Assembly (NCBI GenBank): GCA_023898385.1
Contig: CP060220.1
Coordinates: 1,550,001 to 1,614,000, forward strand
DNA length: 64,000 nt
Origin: Pseudobdellovibrionaceae bacterium
Lineage (GTDB): Bacteria; Bdellovibrionota; Bdellovibrionia; Bdellovibrionales; UBA1609
Direction of reading: 5' to 3'
Part shown: one piece after another, positions 27,433-36,195 of the stretch
How positions within the stretch are numbered: position 1 is the stretch's first letter
Layout of the letters: the number at the start of each line of letters is the position of its first letter
The notes under the pieces: generated by a model
Databases searched by the model: none
Seen by the model: the letters and a program-made list of their open reading frames with translations, nothing else
Told to the model about the DNA's origin: nothing
Program-made: the position numbers and the translations under genes

Positions 27433-28647
27433 TCAATTGCGCTCCAACCGAGCGGCATAAAAACCATCAAAATCGGTCTGATGTGGCCAAACTCTTATCT
27501 CTTCTGCGAGTTTCCAGCGGCCGTCAGATCTCTTTAAAAAGCTCGCCACCTGCTCTTCATTCTCTGAGGGCAAAACACTGCAAGTGGCATATACGAGAGC
27601 CTTTCCCGCCTCGTCTTTGACCATCTTGCTGTAATTATCGAGAAGTTGCATTTGCAATCCCCGAACTCGCTGAATCTCGTCCATAGTCAGCTTCCACTTT
27701 AGGTCGGGCTTTCTCCTCATCGTGCCTGTGCCCGAACAAGGTACATCAAGCAGCACCACATCGGCTGTTCCATGTAGGCGCTTGATCACTTTTGTGCTAT
27801 CTATGGTGCGAGTTTCCACGATATCTACCCCAGCGCGGGCCGCCCGCTTTTTTAGCTCCTTAAGCTTCCACTCATGAACATCCAATGCCACTATTCGACC
27901 CTTGTTCTTCATTAAGGCCGCCAAATGCAGTGTCTTTCCGCCGGCCCCCGCACAAGCATCGATGACGCGATCACCACTTTTGACCGCGGTCAGCGGTGCA
28001 ATCAGCTGCGAGCCCGCATCTTGCATTTCAAAATAACCCTTCTTGTAGGCCTGGGTAATAAACACGTTTTTTCGTTGCACGAGCTTCAAAGCATCGGAAA
28101 CATCCGGCACAAGGTCCACTTCCACATCCTCTTTGGCCAATTCTTGTATTAATCCCTGTGGATGAATTTTCAGCGTGTTTACTCTTAAATAAGGTGAGGC
28201 CTGAATATTGAGGTGATGTAAAACGGGCTCCCAGACATCGCCAAGCTCCCGCGCCCCCATCTCATCCAATGCATCAGGAATGGACTCCCGAACCGCTCGT
28301 TCATTTGCGGTATCCCAGCGAGCGAGGTCATAATTTACTTTTAAACTGGGCTCTATACCCTGCAGAGAATAACCCTTCTGCTCCGCCCACAGACTCACTA
28401 TTGCTTTAAAGTGGTCTGTTGAAATTGATTTTGAACCGAAAACATTTTCATCAAGACAAAAACACAAACGCCGCCACCACCTAACAATATCATACAAAGC
28501 CTCAGCAAATTGCCGGCGATCCCGGGCTCCCCACCGTGATTTTTCTTTACCGATTTGCTCAACAATCTTGTCGGCATACAACCCTTGATTGAAACACTGA
28601 TCGAGGGCCTCAACCAAGGCTTCATAAATTGGACGATGGATTTTCAC
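27433..28647 (-). CDS. rsmB: 16S rRNA (cytosine-C5) methyltransferase, RsmB/NOL1-NOP2-Sun family
   Basis: The SAM-binding motif DACAGAGGKTLHLA lies near residue 228. Motif IV DVPCSGTGTMRRKPD lies near residue 300, and the catalytic-cysteine motif YATCSVLPSENEEQV near residue 352. The N-terminal ~140 residues look like the NusB-like RNA-binding domain of RsmB. The chain has 404 residues, close to the usual ~430. It would methylate C967-type positions of 16S rRNA. YebU/RsmF-type paralogues are the main alternative. Confidence 0.85.
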   Translation of the reverse strand: MKIHRPIYEALVEALDQCFNQGLYADKIVEQIGKEKSRWGARDRRQFAEALYDIVRWWRRLCFCLDENVFGSKSISTDHFKAIVSLWAEQKGYSLQGIEPSLKVNYDLARWDTANERAVRESIPDALDEMGARELGDVWEPVLHHLNIQASPYLRVNTLKIHPQGLIQELAKEDVEVDLVPDVSDALKLVQRKNVFITQAYKKGYFEMQDAGSQLIAPLTAVKSGDRVIDACAGAGGKTLHLAALMKNKGRIVALDVHEWKLKELKKRAARAGVDIVETRTIDSTKVIKRLHGTADVVLLDVPCSGTGTMRRKPDLKWKLTMDEIQRVRGLQMQLLDNYSKMVKDEAGKALVYATCSVLPSENEEQVASFLKRSDGRWKLAEEIRVWPHQTDFDGFYAARLERN

Positions 28648-28665
28648 AAACTGGGTCCCTTTATC

Positions 28666-29325
28666 CTAAAACGTAAACACCGACCCCACGGCCATAAAAT
28701 AACCATTGGATTGACCATCGCTAAGAAAGTGCACATGGTTTTTTAACCCGCCCTCGATGGTCAAGCCCACACGATCAATCACATCAAAAAAGCGAGCTCC
28801 TGCAATAATCTGATAATCTAGTGACAAGTCGCTCTCATCGGGAATTTGCTTAAAGAATATACCAAGCCCCAGCCCGCCACCAAAATAGAGGGGAAACCCA
28901 CTTTTTGCGTCTGGAAAAACAATCATGGGCATGAGACTCATCTTAAATGGCCGACCTTCGTTCAACTCATAGGAAATAAAATCAGCCCGAAACATTAAGT
29001 CCATGGATTGAGACCATTCTCCAATACGGTAGGTCACGCCGGTGGTTAAATTACCATGCCGACCGGAGTTATTTTGACCCCAAAAATACACATCGCCAGC
29101 CACAAAGCTGCCCAAATGCAGAGCCAAATACCTTGGAGCATTTGAATAGCCAGGATTGTTGGCCACTTGCCGATCTGTAGTGGTCGTTTGAGTTTTCTGA
29201 CGAGCCGAAAAATATTTTCGGGCGGCGGCCTTCCCGGTCACGCCATTAGCCTGAGCCGGATGAGCCACCGGCCCCACCAGCACCCACAAAAAAGCAAACC
29301 GTGCCAGGAATCGGAAATGATCCAT
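28666..29325 (-). CDS. Small outer-membrane beta-barrel protein
   Basis: A GGAG site precedes the ATG. The signal peptide ends VAHPAQANG. The mature ~190 residues alternate polar and hydrophobic residues in strands such as RYLALHLGSFVAGDVYFWG, MSLMPMIVFPD and YFGGGLGLGIFF. The chain ends in phenylalanine (YFMAVGSVFTF), the C-terminal signal recognised by the Bam machinery. It probably forms an eight-strand barrel. Ligand or function is unknown. It lies 18 bases upstream of rsmB on the same strand. Confidence 0.7.
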   Translation of the reverse strand: MDHFRFLARFAFLWVLVGPVAHPAQANGVTGKAAARKYFSARQKTQTTTTDRQVANNPGYSNAPRYLALHLGSFVAGDVYFWGQNNSGRHGNLTTGVTYRIGEWSQSMDLMFRADFISYELNEGRPFKMSLMPMIVFPDAKSGFPLYFGGGLGLGIFFKQIPDESDLSLDYQIIAGARFFDVIDRVGLTIEGGLKNHVHFLSDGQSNGYFMAVGSVFTF

Positions 29326-29540
29326 TCACTATCTCCCTGTTCAAAAAAGTTGAAGCCCTCGAATATTGCATTGTGACAATGAGATTTTCAAGAAAATTGC
29401 CCCGATGATACGGTGAGATACCAGTCTTCCTGCCGCAGTGCCCACTGATGTTACAGTTGTGCACACATTAAAAACCCACCAGTAGCCAATGGTCTCCTTT
29501 TTTGGCATAAACACATGATCAAAGGTAGGTTTTAAGAAAT

Positions 29541-29996
29541 ATGCTTTGCCCCCATTGTGCCTCAGAAAATAACCGGGTTCTCGAAACTCGAATGCAAAAA
29601 GAAGGCTCCATTCGGCGCCGCCGTGCTTGTAACGACTGCCAAGAGCGATTTACCACCCTAGAGACTGTTATTCGACAAATGCCCTATGTGGCCAAAAAAG
29701 ATGGTCGCAGGGAGCCCTTTGACATCGAAAAATTACGAAAGAGTCTGCGCTTAGCCTGCATGAAGCGGCCCGTGAGCGTGAAACAAATCGACGACATTGT
29801 GGAGAAAATCACTCGACAAGTGCTCAGTAATAACGATAAAGAAATCGGCACAATGACAGTAGGACAAGCCGTAATGCGGGCGTTACGAGAGCTCGACGAT
29901 GTGGCCTATGTCCGCTTTGCGAGCGTGTATCGCAACTTCAAAGATGTGAATGAGTTCTTGAAAGTTCTCGAACAAGATAAAGACGTAACCCTTTAG
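29541..29996 (+). CDS. nrdR: Transcriptional repressor NrdR
   Basis: The N-terminal zinc ribbon has CPHCASENNRVLETR and RRRRACNDCQERFTTLE (four cysteines). The ATP-cone follows (VAKKDGRREPFDIEKLRKSL). At 151 residues it is full length. NrdR senses ATP/dATP and represses ribonucleotide reductase genes. No nrd gene is in the window. It is directly followed by nusB, a neighbour it has in many bacteria. Confidence 0.95.
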   Translation: MLCPHCASENNRVLETRMQKEGSIRRRRACNDCQERFTTLETVIRQMPYVAKKDGRREPFDIEKLRKSLRLACMKRPVSVKQIDDIVEKITRQVLSNNDKEIGTMTVGQAVMRALRELDDVAYVRFASVYRNFKDVNEFLKVLEQDKDVTL

Positions 29997-30011
29997 TTGG
30001 AGCCTGTGAAT

Positions 30012-30434
30012 ATGCCTGCCACAAATGTGAGAAGAAAATCTCGCGAACTTGCCCTGCAGGTAGAATTCCAACGGGAATTTGTTAGCGACGTCGATGTAAA
30101 AACCAGCCTTGAATATTTTAAAAAAAGTTTTTCAGCCCCCATGGAAGTGTGGTCGTATGCCGAAGAACTTTTACAAGGAATTTATCAGCACAAAGAAGAA
30201 ATCGACAATCTCATTCAAAGCCACAGCTCAAATTGGAAAATGGAACGAATGGCAATGGTAGATCGAAATCTTTTGCGGATTGCTGTTTTTGAAATCTGCT
30301 TCAGCCAAGGCCAAATTCCTCCCAATGCAGCCATTAACGAGGCGATTGAGATTGCAAAAAAATATGGAACCACAGAGTCGGCGGCCTTTCTCAACGGCAT
30401 TTTAGATGAAATCGCCAAAGGTTGCGTCTCATAA
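30012..30434 (+). CDS. nusB: Transcription antitermination factor NusB
   Basis: This is an all-helical protein of 140 residues. RRKSRELALQVEFQREF at the N-terminus and NAAINEAIEIAKKYGTTESA plus FLNGILDEIAK near the end are diagnostic of NusB. The ATG at 30012 has a GGAG site nine bases upstream; a TTG at 29997 would add five residues. NusB binds boxA RNA with S10 and supports rRNA antitermination. It is probably co-transcribed with nrdR. Confidence 0.93.
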   Translation: MPATNVRRKSRELALQVEFQREFVSDVDVKTSLEYFKKSFSAPMEVWSYAEELLQGIYQHKEEIDNLIQSHSSNWKMERMAMVDRNLLRIAVFEICFSQGQIPPNAAINEAIEIAKKYGTTESAAFLNGILDEIAKGCVS

Positions 30435-30538
30435 ATCAATTAACGATCACTAACATCTACCTCGATTTGAAATAACAACGTTTATTAAAGCGGCCGCAAT
30501 AATTTTAACCGAAATTCGTTATTGGTTTATGATGCTTT

Positions 30539-31120
30539 TTGTTTACGGCTTCTGCACCTGATGCGGCAAAGAGTTCTCGCCACTCCGTCTTTAAAAACCT
30601 AGCCGACAATAATGACTTGACCGCGGAAGCTTTTAAGAATTTCATAGCCCCTATGGCTTACAAAACTCTATACAAAGGCGGCTCCCTAGGCGCCGGGTCG
30701 CATCTATGGATTGTGCCCGCTTTAGGTGAGTCCAAATGGTCACGAAATCTGGATTGGTACTGTAACTTTCAAATGCACCGGGCCCACCACTACCAGCCAA
30801 AGACCATCAGCGAAGAACTTGCAACTATCATTAAAGACGAAGAAATACCTGTCGAAAATTTTGTACAATCCAGCAAAGTACCGCTGCTTATTTCTTGCGC
30901 CCATTTGTTACCGACAAAGATGCTGGTAGAGCTTCCTGATACGGAAAATTGTGACGATTGGTGCGAGAGCGCTCATCGGGCCTGGACCCAACTAGGACAA
31001 CCCAGTTTACGGATATTTTTACCTAAAAATATTTCTGTGAATGAGTTCGCTGACCTCTGGCCTGGCAAAGACTCGGACCGGTTTGACATCACTCTGGTTC
31101 CGTCCCACGAGGACTTATGA
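30539..31120 (+). CDS. Unknown cytoplasmic protein coupled to ppsR
   Basis: The frame has only a TTG start (30539), since a stop codon lies just upstream. The product of 193 residues has no signal peptide or membrane segment and includes MHRAHHYQPKTISEELATII and VPLLISCAHLLPTKMLVEL. No domain was recognised. It overlaps the next gene by four bases (ATGA), so the two are translationally coupled and may share a role in PEP metabolism; that link is inference. Confidence 0.5.
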   Translation: MFTASAPDAAKSSRHSVFKNLADNNDLTAEAFKNFIAPMAYKTLYKGGSLGAGSHLWIVPALGESKWSRNLDWYCNFQMHRAHHYQPKTISEELATIIKDEEIPVENFVQSSKVPLLISCAHLLPTKMLVELPDTENCDDWCESAHRAWTQLGQPSLRIFLPKNISVNEFADLWPGKDSDRFDITLVPSHEDL

Positions 31121-31959
31121 GCGAACGAAAATTTACAGTTTACATCATTTCGGACGGCACCGGCGAAACGGCCAGTAGCATTGTAAAGGCCGCGCTGGTT
31201 CAGTACTCTGAAAAAGACATCAATATCGTTAAGTGCAAAAATGTTCGTCGCACCGAGCAGGTGGAAAACCTCGTTGATGAGGCTCATCAAAGACATGGAA
31301 TCATTGTTTTTACACTTGTCAGTGAAGATTTGCGGCAAAAAATACGTGAATCGGCATCCAGTAAAGGGCTGCCATGCGTAGATTTACTTGGCCCCTTGCT
31401 TGAAGGTTTTGATAGCTATTTCGGAGGAGCTGGCAGCACATCACAGGCCGGTCTGTTGCGAATGGTTGATGAACGATATTTCAAGCGCATCGAAGCTATT
31501 GAATACACGGTCAAACACGATGACGGAAAACTACCTGCTGATTTAAACCAAGCCGACATCGTGCTTGTTGGCATTAGCCGCACCAGTAAAACTCCACTTT
31601 CTATTTTTTTGAGTCACAAAGGATGGAAGGTGGCCAATGTGCCCTTGGTCCTAGATCAACCACCACCAAAAGAGCTTTTTGAAGTGGACCAGCGAAAGAT
31701 TGTCGGCCTTATTATTGACAGTGACAGTCTTTATCACATTCGCCGAACTCGACTTGAGAAATTCAATCAAGATCCGGGCGGACATTACGCCAGTCGCGAG
31801 TACATCCAAAAAGAAATTGATTACGCCATGGATCTTTACAAAAAAAATAAGCGATGGCCGGTGTTTAATATCACACACCGTGCTCTTGAAGAAACAGCTG
31901 GAGAGATCATTCGGGTGGTGGCCTCTCGAATGGATCTCCCCTACGAAGCTCTGCTTTAG
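31117..31959 (+). CDS. ppsR: Pyruvate phosphate dikinase / PEP synthase regulatory protein (DUF299)
   Basis: The N-terminus FTVYIISDGTGETASSIVKA and the nucleotide-binding motif GISRTSKTPLSIFLSHKG (near residue 153) are diagnostic of this bifunctional ADP-dependent kinase and phosphate-dependent phosphorylase. It inactivates or reactivates PEP synthase or PPDK by acting on a threonine beside the catalytic histidine. At 280 residues it is normal length. It points to control of gluconeogenesis, sensible for an organism living on amino acids. Its C-terminus overlaps the convergent LysR gene by four bases. Confidence 0.92.
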   Translation: MSERKFTVYIISDGTGETASSIVKAALVQYSEKDINIVKCKNVRRTEQVENLVDEAHQRHGIIVFTLVSEDLRQKIRESASSKGLPCVDLLGPLLEGFDSYFGGAGSTSQAGLLRMVDERYFKRIEAIEYTVKHDDGKLPADLNQADIVLVGISRTSKTPLSIFLSHKGWKVANVPLVLDQPPPKELFEVDQRKIVGLIIDSDSLYHIRRTRLEKFNQDPGGHYASREYIQKEIDYAMDLYKKNKRWPVFNITHRALEETAGEIIRVVASRMDLPYEALL

Positions 31960-32864
31960 TTGGCCGTCAGGGCTTGTTGTTGAATCGCCCGATAGAACAC
32001 TTCTACCATCTGCGATAATCCTTCGGCCCGACGAGCATACATGTTCACGTTCACCGAGTAGTTCATTTCATCCACCCGTATATGGGTCATCCTTCGAGCC
32101 CGCACCTGCTTTTTAATACTGTGCGAAGGTAAAAATCCCCAGCCCAGACCAGATTCTACAACACGCTTTAAGGTACCCACGTTGTCTGATTCAAAAACCG
32201 GTTTATAGGGCACTTTTAATTCTTCTAAGCGGCGATAAAGTTTTTTACCAAATCCAGGGTAATAATCCGTCTGGCCAACTATGGGCATTGAGGCAAATTG
32301 ATCCATAGTGATTGACGGTGGTATGGTCGCATCTTTTCCCGAAGCCACAAGCCACATTTCATCTTTCAATACAAATCGGCCTTCGAAATCATCTAACTCT
32401 ATGCCGTACTCGTTTTTCAAATCCGGCAAAACAGCCACATCCACCCGGTTGTGGCGCATGTCTTCGATAATATCTCGTGCGGTTCCGTAAGTGAGCTTCA
32501 TGTTAAGGCTCGTGTTGTGTTTTAAAAACAACCCCACAATAGGTCCAATTAAATAAAGACCAAACGAATTTGTCGTGGCAATTCTTAAATCACCAGAAAT
32601 ATCTTGTGATATTGTTTGAATGGCAATTTCGGCTTGTTGGGTGAGGTGTAAAATGCGCTTGGCATAATCGTAGAGGAGTTGCCCCTGCATAGTGGGCTTA
32701 ACCTGCCGCACTCCTCGCACAAGCAATGACACACCCATTTCATCTTCCAGGGCTCTGATTTGTTGGCTCACTGCTGGTTGAGTCAAAAAAAGTTTTTCTG
32801 CTGCGGCAGTCATACTGCCTTCGCTCAAGACCTTACAAAAAGTAGTTAATTGTTGAAGATTCAC
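31956..32864 (-). CDS. LysR-family transcriptional regulator
   Basis: The N-terminal helix-turn-helix is typical: LQQLTTFCKVLSEGSMTAAA then LFLTQPAVSQQIRALEDEMG. A periplasmic-binding-protein-like effector domain follows (LRIATTNSFGLYLIGPIVG). At 302 residues it is full length. The effector and targets are unknown; LysR proteins usually control a divergent neighbour, which here would be the subtilase gene at 33209 across a 344-base gap. CysB- or CbbR-like subgroups cannot be told apart by eye. Confidence 0.88.
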   Translation of the reverse strand: MNLQQLTTFCKVLSEGSMTAAAEKLFLTQPAVSQQIRALEDEMGVSLLVRGVRQVKPTMQGQLLYDYAKRILHLTQQAEIAIQTISQDISGDLRIATTNSFGLYLIGPIVGLFLKHNTSLNMKLTYGTARDIIEDMRHNRVDVAVLPDLKNEYGIELDDFEGRFVLKDEMWLVASGKDATIPPSITMDQFASMPIVGQTDYYPGFGKKLYRRLEELKVPYKPVFESDNVGTLKRVVESGLGWGFLPSHSIKKQVRARRMTHIRVDEMNYSVNVNMYARRAEGLSQMVEVFYRAIQQQALTAN

Positions 32865-33208
32865 CGTATTGTCTCCTTATATCCCCTAAACATAAGGGCT
32901 ACTTATACAAGAGGACCCCCACGTCTGTAAAGCGGCTCGTTGCATCATTTTGTGTTAACACCCGGTGACCCCTGAATTTTTTTTCCAACTCAAGCTTCTC
33001 GGCTAAATTATCTATTGCAGACTTTTGAAAATAATTTATGAAAAATGACCGTGGATTATCAGGCTCGCCTCCTCCCCACACTTAAGTGGTTGATTTAAAA
33101 CAACAATTTGCGCGTCATAATGATCATTTATGGATCAAGTTAGATTCCTTGAATTGATTACAGGGTAAAAAATGTAAAAGTGGTTGCTGTCTCTGGGGGG
33201 GACTCAAT
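32865..33208. other. Divergent intergenic region between lysR-type gene and subtilase gene
   Basis: These 344 bases hold no gene I would defend. The region is AT-rich at its right half and ends in a run of seven G before the subtilase start, presumably part of the ribosome site. LysR operators (T-N11-A dyads) may lie here but none stands out. Confidence 0.4.
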
Positions 33209-34969
33209 ATGAATACAACTAGCCATCACAATCCGTTGCGGATTTGGATCGCGGCCAGCATAGCCGTTATCTCAACCGCCTGCTCACAAGCCATTGTTCC
33301 ATCACACCAAATACAAAAGGTCGCGCCGCTATCGGCTGACGGCGTTGGTTACATTGTTTCCAATGCTGATGAAGGTGATATCGCGCTAGTCCTTATTACC
33401 TATCCGGAGGCGAAGGTTCGCTTTATCAGTGCACAACACGATACTTATGAATTATTCAATGTGGCGCGCGAGGAAATCAAATCTCTTTTGCCAGATTCAA
33501 CTGTTCAAAAGAACCGATTCTTTAAGCCGACCACGATTAATGATCACAAAGACCCAAAAAGTGTTTATAGCCTGCTTTCCACCCAATTGTTGAGTAGCGA
33601 GACGGGGCTCCCTGATATCAACAACTGCAAAGAGAGCAACAAAACACCAATCATATCTGTTGATACAAGCGCCACATTGGCTGACCTTTCTTCCGGCACA
33701 CTAGAGCTAGGCGAGACACTTCACATTTCCACAGCGGCAAGTGCTCCGCACTCTGATATTGCTGGCGCTTTACGTTCGGCTTGGGTGGTTCTACCTCCGG
33801 AAGATTCCGAACAACAAGACTCTATTTTAGTGGGATCAGACCTTCACTATAAACCTGACTCCTATGGGCTCTACATTTTTGCCGCCATTGTGCAGGATCA
33901 AGCAGGGGTCTGTAATGACTTTGCTATTCCGCTTGTGGTGACCGGCAACGACCCGTACTTGCAAACCGCGCCTTCGTTGCCAAGCACCCCGGAATGGTCG
34001 CTGTTCACACATCTTCCTTTGATCCAAGCCGAGGCGTCCTGGAAACTTGGACAGGGTGAAGGTACAATTATTGCGATTATTGATTCTGGTGTGAATTACA
34101 ACCACGAAGCCATCAATTCAAATGTTCACGTAAACACACTTGAGATATCCGGCAATGGCATCGATGACGACAACAACGGTGTTGTAGATGATATTGTGGG
34201 ATATGATTTTGCCAATGGCGACAACTGGCCTTTTGATGATCAAGGTCACGGAAGCCATGTCGCCGCATTGGCCGCATCTCCCCTTTTTGGCACAGCTCGA
34301 GAAGCAAAAATTATGAGTCTAAAAGCACTCAGTCCATTGGGCGGTGATATTGCCAGTATTGTGGGAGCCATTTACTATGCCGTGGATAACGGAGCCTCTG
34401 TCATCAACATGTCGTTTGGCGCCTACGATGAGTTGATCGATCCAGATATGCAAAAAGCTATGGACTATGCTATGAGCCGAGATGTGTTACTTGTGGCCGC
34501 TGCGGGCAACGGACACCCTGAATTCGGCTACGGGCTAGATACGGACACTAGACCCAATTACCCATCAGCCATGGCCAATGAAAACATTCTCGCTGTTGCG
34601 GCAACGACAAAAAAAGATCGCCTTACGTTTTACTCCAACTATGGGCAAAAAACAGTGGACCTCGGAGCCCCAGGCGGTGCCGGTGGAGATGAGTTGATCT
34701 ATTCGGCCTACTACAAAAACGCCAAGGGCATACTTTATAAAGGTATGGCAGGCACATCAATGGCCTCTCCCATTGTGGCCGGGGTGGCTGCGCAAGTGCG
34801 AAGTGCTAACCCAAAACTGTCAGCCCTTGAAGTGAAGCAGATTTTGATGGAAACAGGAAAGCCCGCGCCAGGCCTTGAGACAACCACGGTCTCTGGCCGA
34901 AGGCTCGATGCTCTAGCGGCTATGAAAAAAGCCACAAGTTGGACCTCAAAATTGTGGACCGCTTTGTAA
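33209..34969 (+). CDS. Lipoprotein subtilisin-like serine protease (family S8)
   Basis: The signal sequence ends ISTAC, a lipobox. A pro-region of about 240 residues precedes the catalytic domain. The triad is complete: Asp in IIAIIDSGVNYNHEA near residue 292, His in GHGSHVAALAA near residue 348, and Ser in GMAGTSMASPIVAGVAAQ near residue 516. The insert GNGIDDDNNGVVDDIVGYDF after the Asp is typical of S8A enzymes with calcium sites. The protein would sit on the outer membrane or be released, and could degrade proteins of prey or surroundings. The gene stands alone. Confidence 0.9.
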   Translation: MNTTSHHNPLRIWIAASIAVISTACSQAIVPSHQIQKVAPLSADGVGYIVSNADEGDIALVLITYPEAKVRFISAQHDTYELFNVAREEIKSLLPDSTVQKNRFFKPTTINDHKDPKSVYSLLSTQLLSSETGLPDINNCKESNKTPIISVDTSATLADLSSGTLELGETLHISTAASAPHSDIAGALRSAWVVLPPEDSEQQDSILVGSDLHYKPDSYGLYIFAAIVQDQAGVCNDFAIPLVVTGNDPYLQTAPSLPSTPEWSLFTHLPLIQAEASWKLGQGEGTIIAIIDSGVNYNHEAINSNVHVNTLEISGNGIDDDNNGVVDDIVGYDFANGDNWPFDDQGHGSHVAALAASPLFGTAREAKIMSLKALSPLGGDIASIVGAIYYAVDNGASVINMSFGAYDELIDPDMQKAMDYAMSRDVLLVAAAGNGHPEFGYGLDTDTRPNYPSAMANENILAVAATTKKDRLTFYSNYGQKTVDLGAPGGAGGDELIYSAYYKNAKGILYKGMAGTSMASPIVAGVAAQVRSANPKLSALEVKQILMETGKPAPGLETTTVSGRRLDALAAMKKATSWTSKLWTAL

Positions 34970-35255
34970 TTGCCTTTCAATAAGGCACCCAAAGGTCTCC
35001 GTCGAAGCAACCTTTGCACCCATCGGCGGAGATCTCGTTTTGGCAGACTAAATAGAAGTCACCAATATCCTAGATATAGATAACGTAGCCAAAAAAACCG
35101 TAAATTTTTTCTTTCGCTGTAAACCAGATTTTAAAGGGGTGCCTTCGCCCCGCCTCACCCAGACCTTGGCCTCGATCCAATCCTAAACACTCCACCTTCT
35201 GTATTGTTTTACGTAAACTGATACACATAATAATGTCTGAAAGTGGAGCCCCCCT

Positions 35256-36026
35256 ATGACCCTTCGAATTTTAATTTTGTTGTCTGCGCTAATGGCTTTT
35301 GGTTCTCTTGCCCATGCCGAGAAATTTCGAAATGCCTATGTTAGTTTCGATTTGCCAGACAACTGGTCTTGCCAGCACGAAGAAGTCACTTGGGTGTGTG
35401 TCAGTAACGCCAATCAACCTCGCGGCAAAGAAGCTGTGATCGTACTAACCGCAAAAGAAGCGGGCCCTAGCGATACAATCGCCGCTTACGCTGCTAATCT
35501 AAAATCTCCGCGGACTATTCCTGGCCCAAATGGCCCCCTTCGTTCTGAAGTGAAACACTTTGGCGAACAGAAGTTCAATGGGCAACCTTGGCTAGACAGT
35601 ATGCACCTGCATGGAGAACTTCCTAATCACTACACTAGGTATCTGGCCACCGTTAAAGACCGCCTCGGAATTTTAGTCACTTTCACAGCCCATCGAAAAT
35701 TCTATACTAAATACAGCCATCAATTTGCCCGAGCGATAAAAAGTTTAGCCGTGGTGGCACCCAAAGACATGCTATCTGGTCAACCCAATCTCGGAGTGCA
35801 AGGCCCCACCGGCACCATCTCTGGACCTATCGGAACAGCACTTCCTGCAGATATGTACCAAGACGAGTACCCCGCAGAACCAGGCAGCGGCGGCAGTTCC
35901 TTTGGTAGCGGGGCCCAGTACCTTGGGCTTTTGCTCATTTTATTGGCCATTGTTTTGTATTTTGTTTTGGTGAAAAAGAAAAAAAGCAAAAAAAAGAAAT
36001 CAAAAAAGCCCAGTAAAAAATTGTAA
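35256..36026 (+). CDS. Signal-peptide protein with C-terminal membrane anchor and polylysine tail
   Basis: A signal peptide (MTLRILILLSALMAFGSLAHA) is followed by a soluble domain of ~150 residues (FRNAYVSFDLPDNWSCQHEE, a cysteine pair) and a Gly/Pro-rich linker. A transmembrane segment (QYLGLLLILLAIVLYFVLV) and a tail of about 17 residues that is mostly lysine (KKKKSKKKKSKKPSKK) end the chain. The domain thus faces the periplasm and the basic tail the cytoplasm. The tail could bind membrane phospholipid or nucleic acid. No family was recognised. Confidence 0.65.
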   Translation: MTLRILILLSALMAFGSLAHAEKFRNAYVSFDLPDNWSCQHEEVTWVCVSNANQPRGKEAVIVLTAKEAGPSDTIAAYAANLKSPRTIPGPNGPLRSEVKHFGEQKFNGQPWLDSMHLHGELPNHYTRYLATVKDRLGILVTFTAHRKFYTKYSHQFARAIKSLAVVAPKDMLSGQPNLGVQGPTGTISGPIGTALPADMYQDEYPAEPGSGGSSFGSGAQYLGLLLILLAIVLYFVLVKKKKSKKKKSKKPSKKL

Positions 36027-36038
36027 TTTATCCCTATC

Positions 36039-36070
36039 TATGGGGGCGATCACGATCCAGGTCCCCCATA
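36039..36070 (+). terminator. Hairpin after the polylysine-tail gene
   Basis: TATGGGGG at 36039-36046 pairs exactly with CCCCCATA at 36063-36070 around a 16-base loop. No T-run follows, so it may be a transcript-end stabiliser instead of an intrinsic terminator. Confidence 0.35.
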
Positions 36071-36195
36071 AATCGGGCAAAATAGCCCGTGCTCGCCTTG
36101 CGCAGAGTTTCAATTTTTCTCGCCACTTGCGGTTGCCCCTCATCTTATCCTAATAATGACCTCTGTTTTTCTACTTCACCTCAGGGGTCTTATTC

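Noticed and set aside
29337..29540. Riboswitch (for example cobalamin type) ahead of nrdR
   Set aside because: A few short matches such as GGCAGGAAGACTGG on the minus strand were noticed but conserved core elements were not found.
32899..33081. 60-codon minus-strand frame between the LysR and subtilase genes
   Set aside because: GTG start with the only purine-rich site inside the frame; composition is plausible but nothing else supports it.
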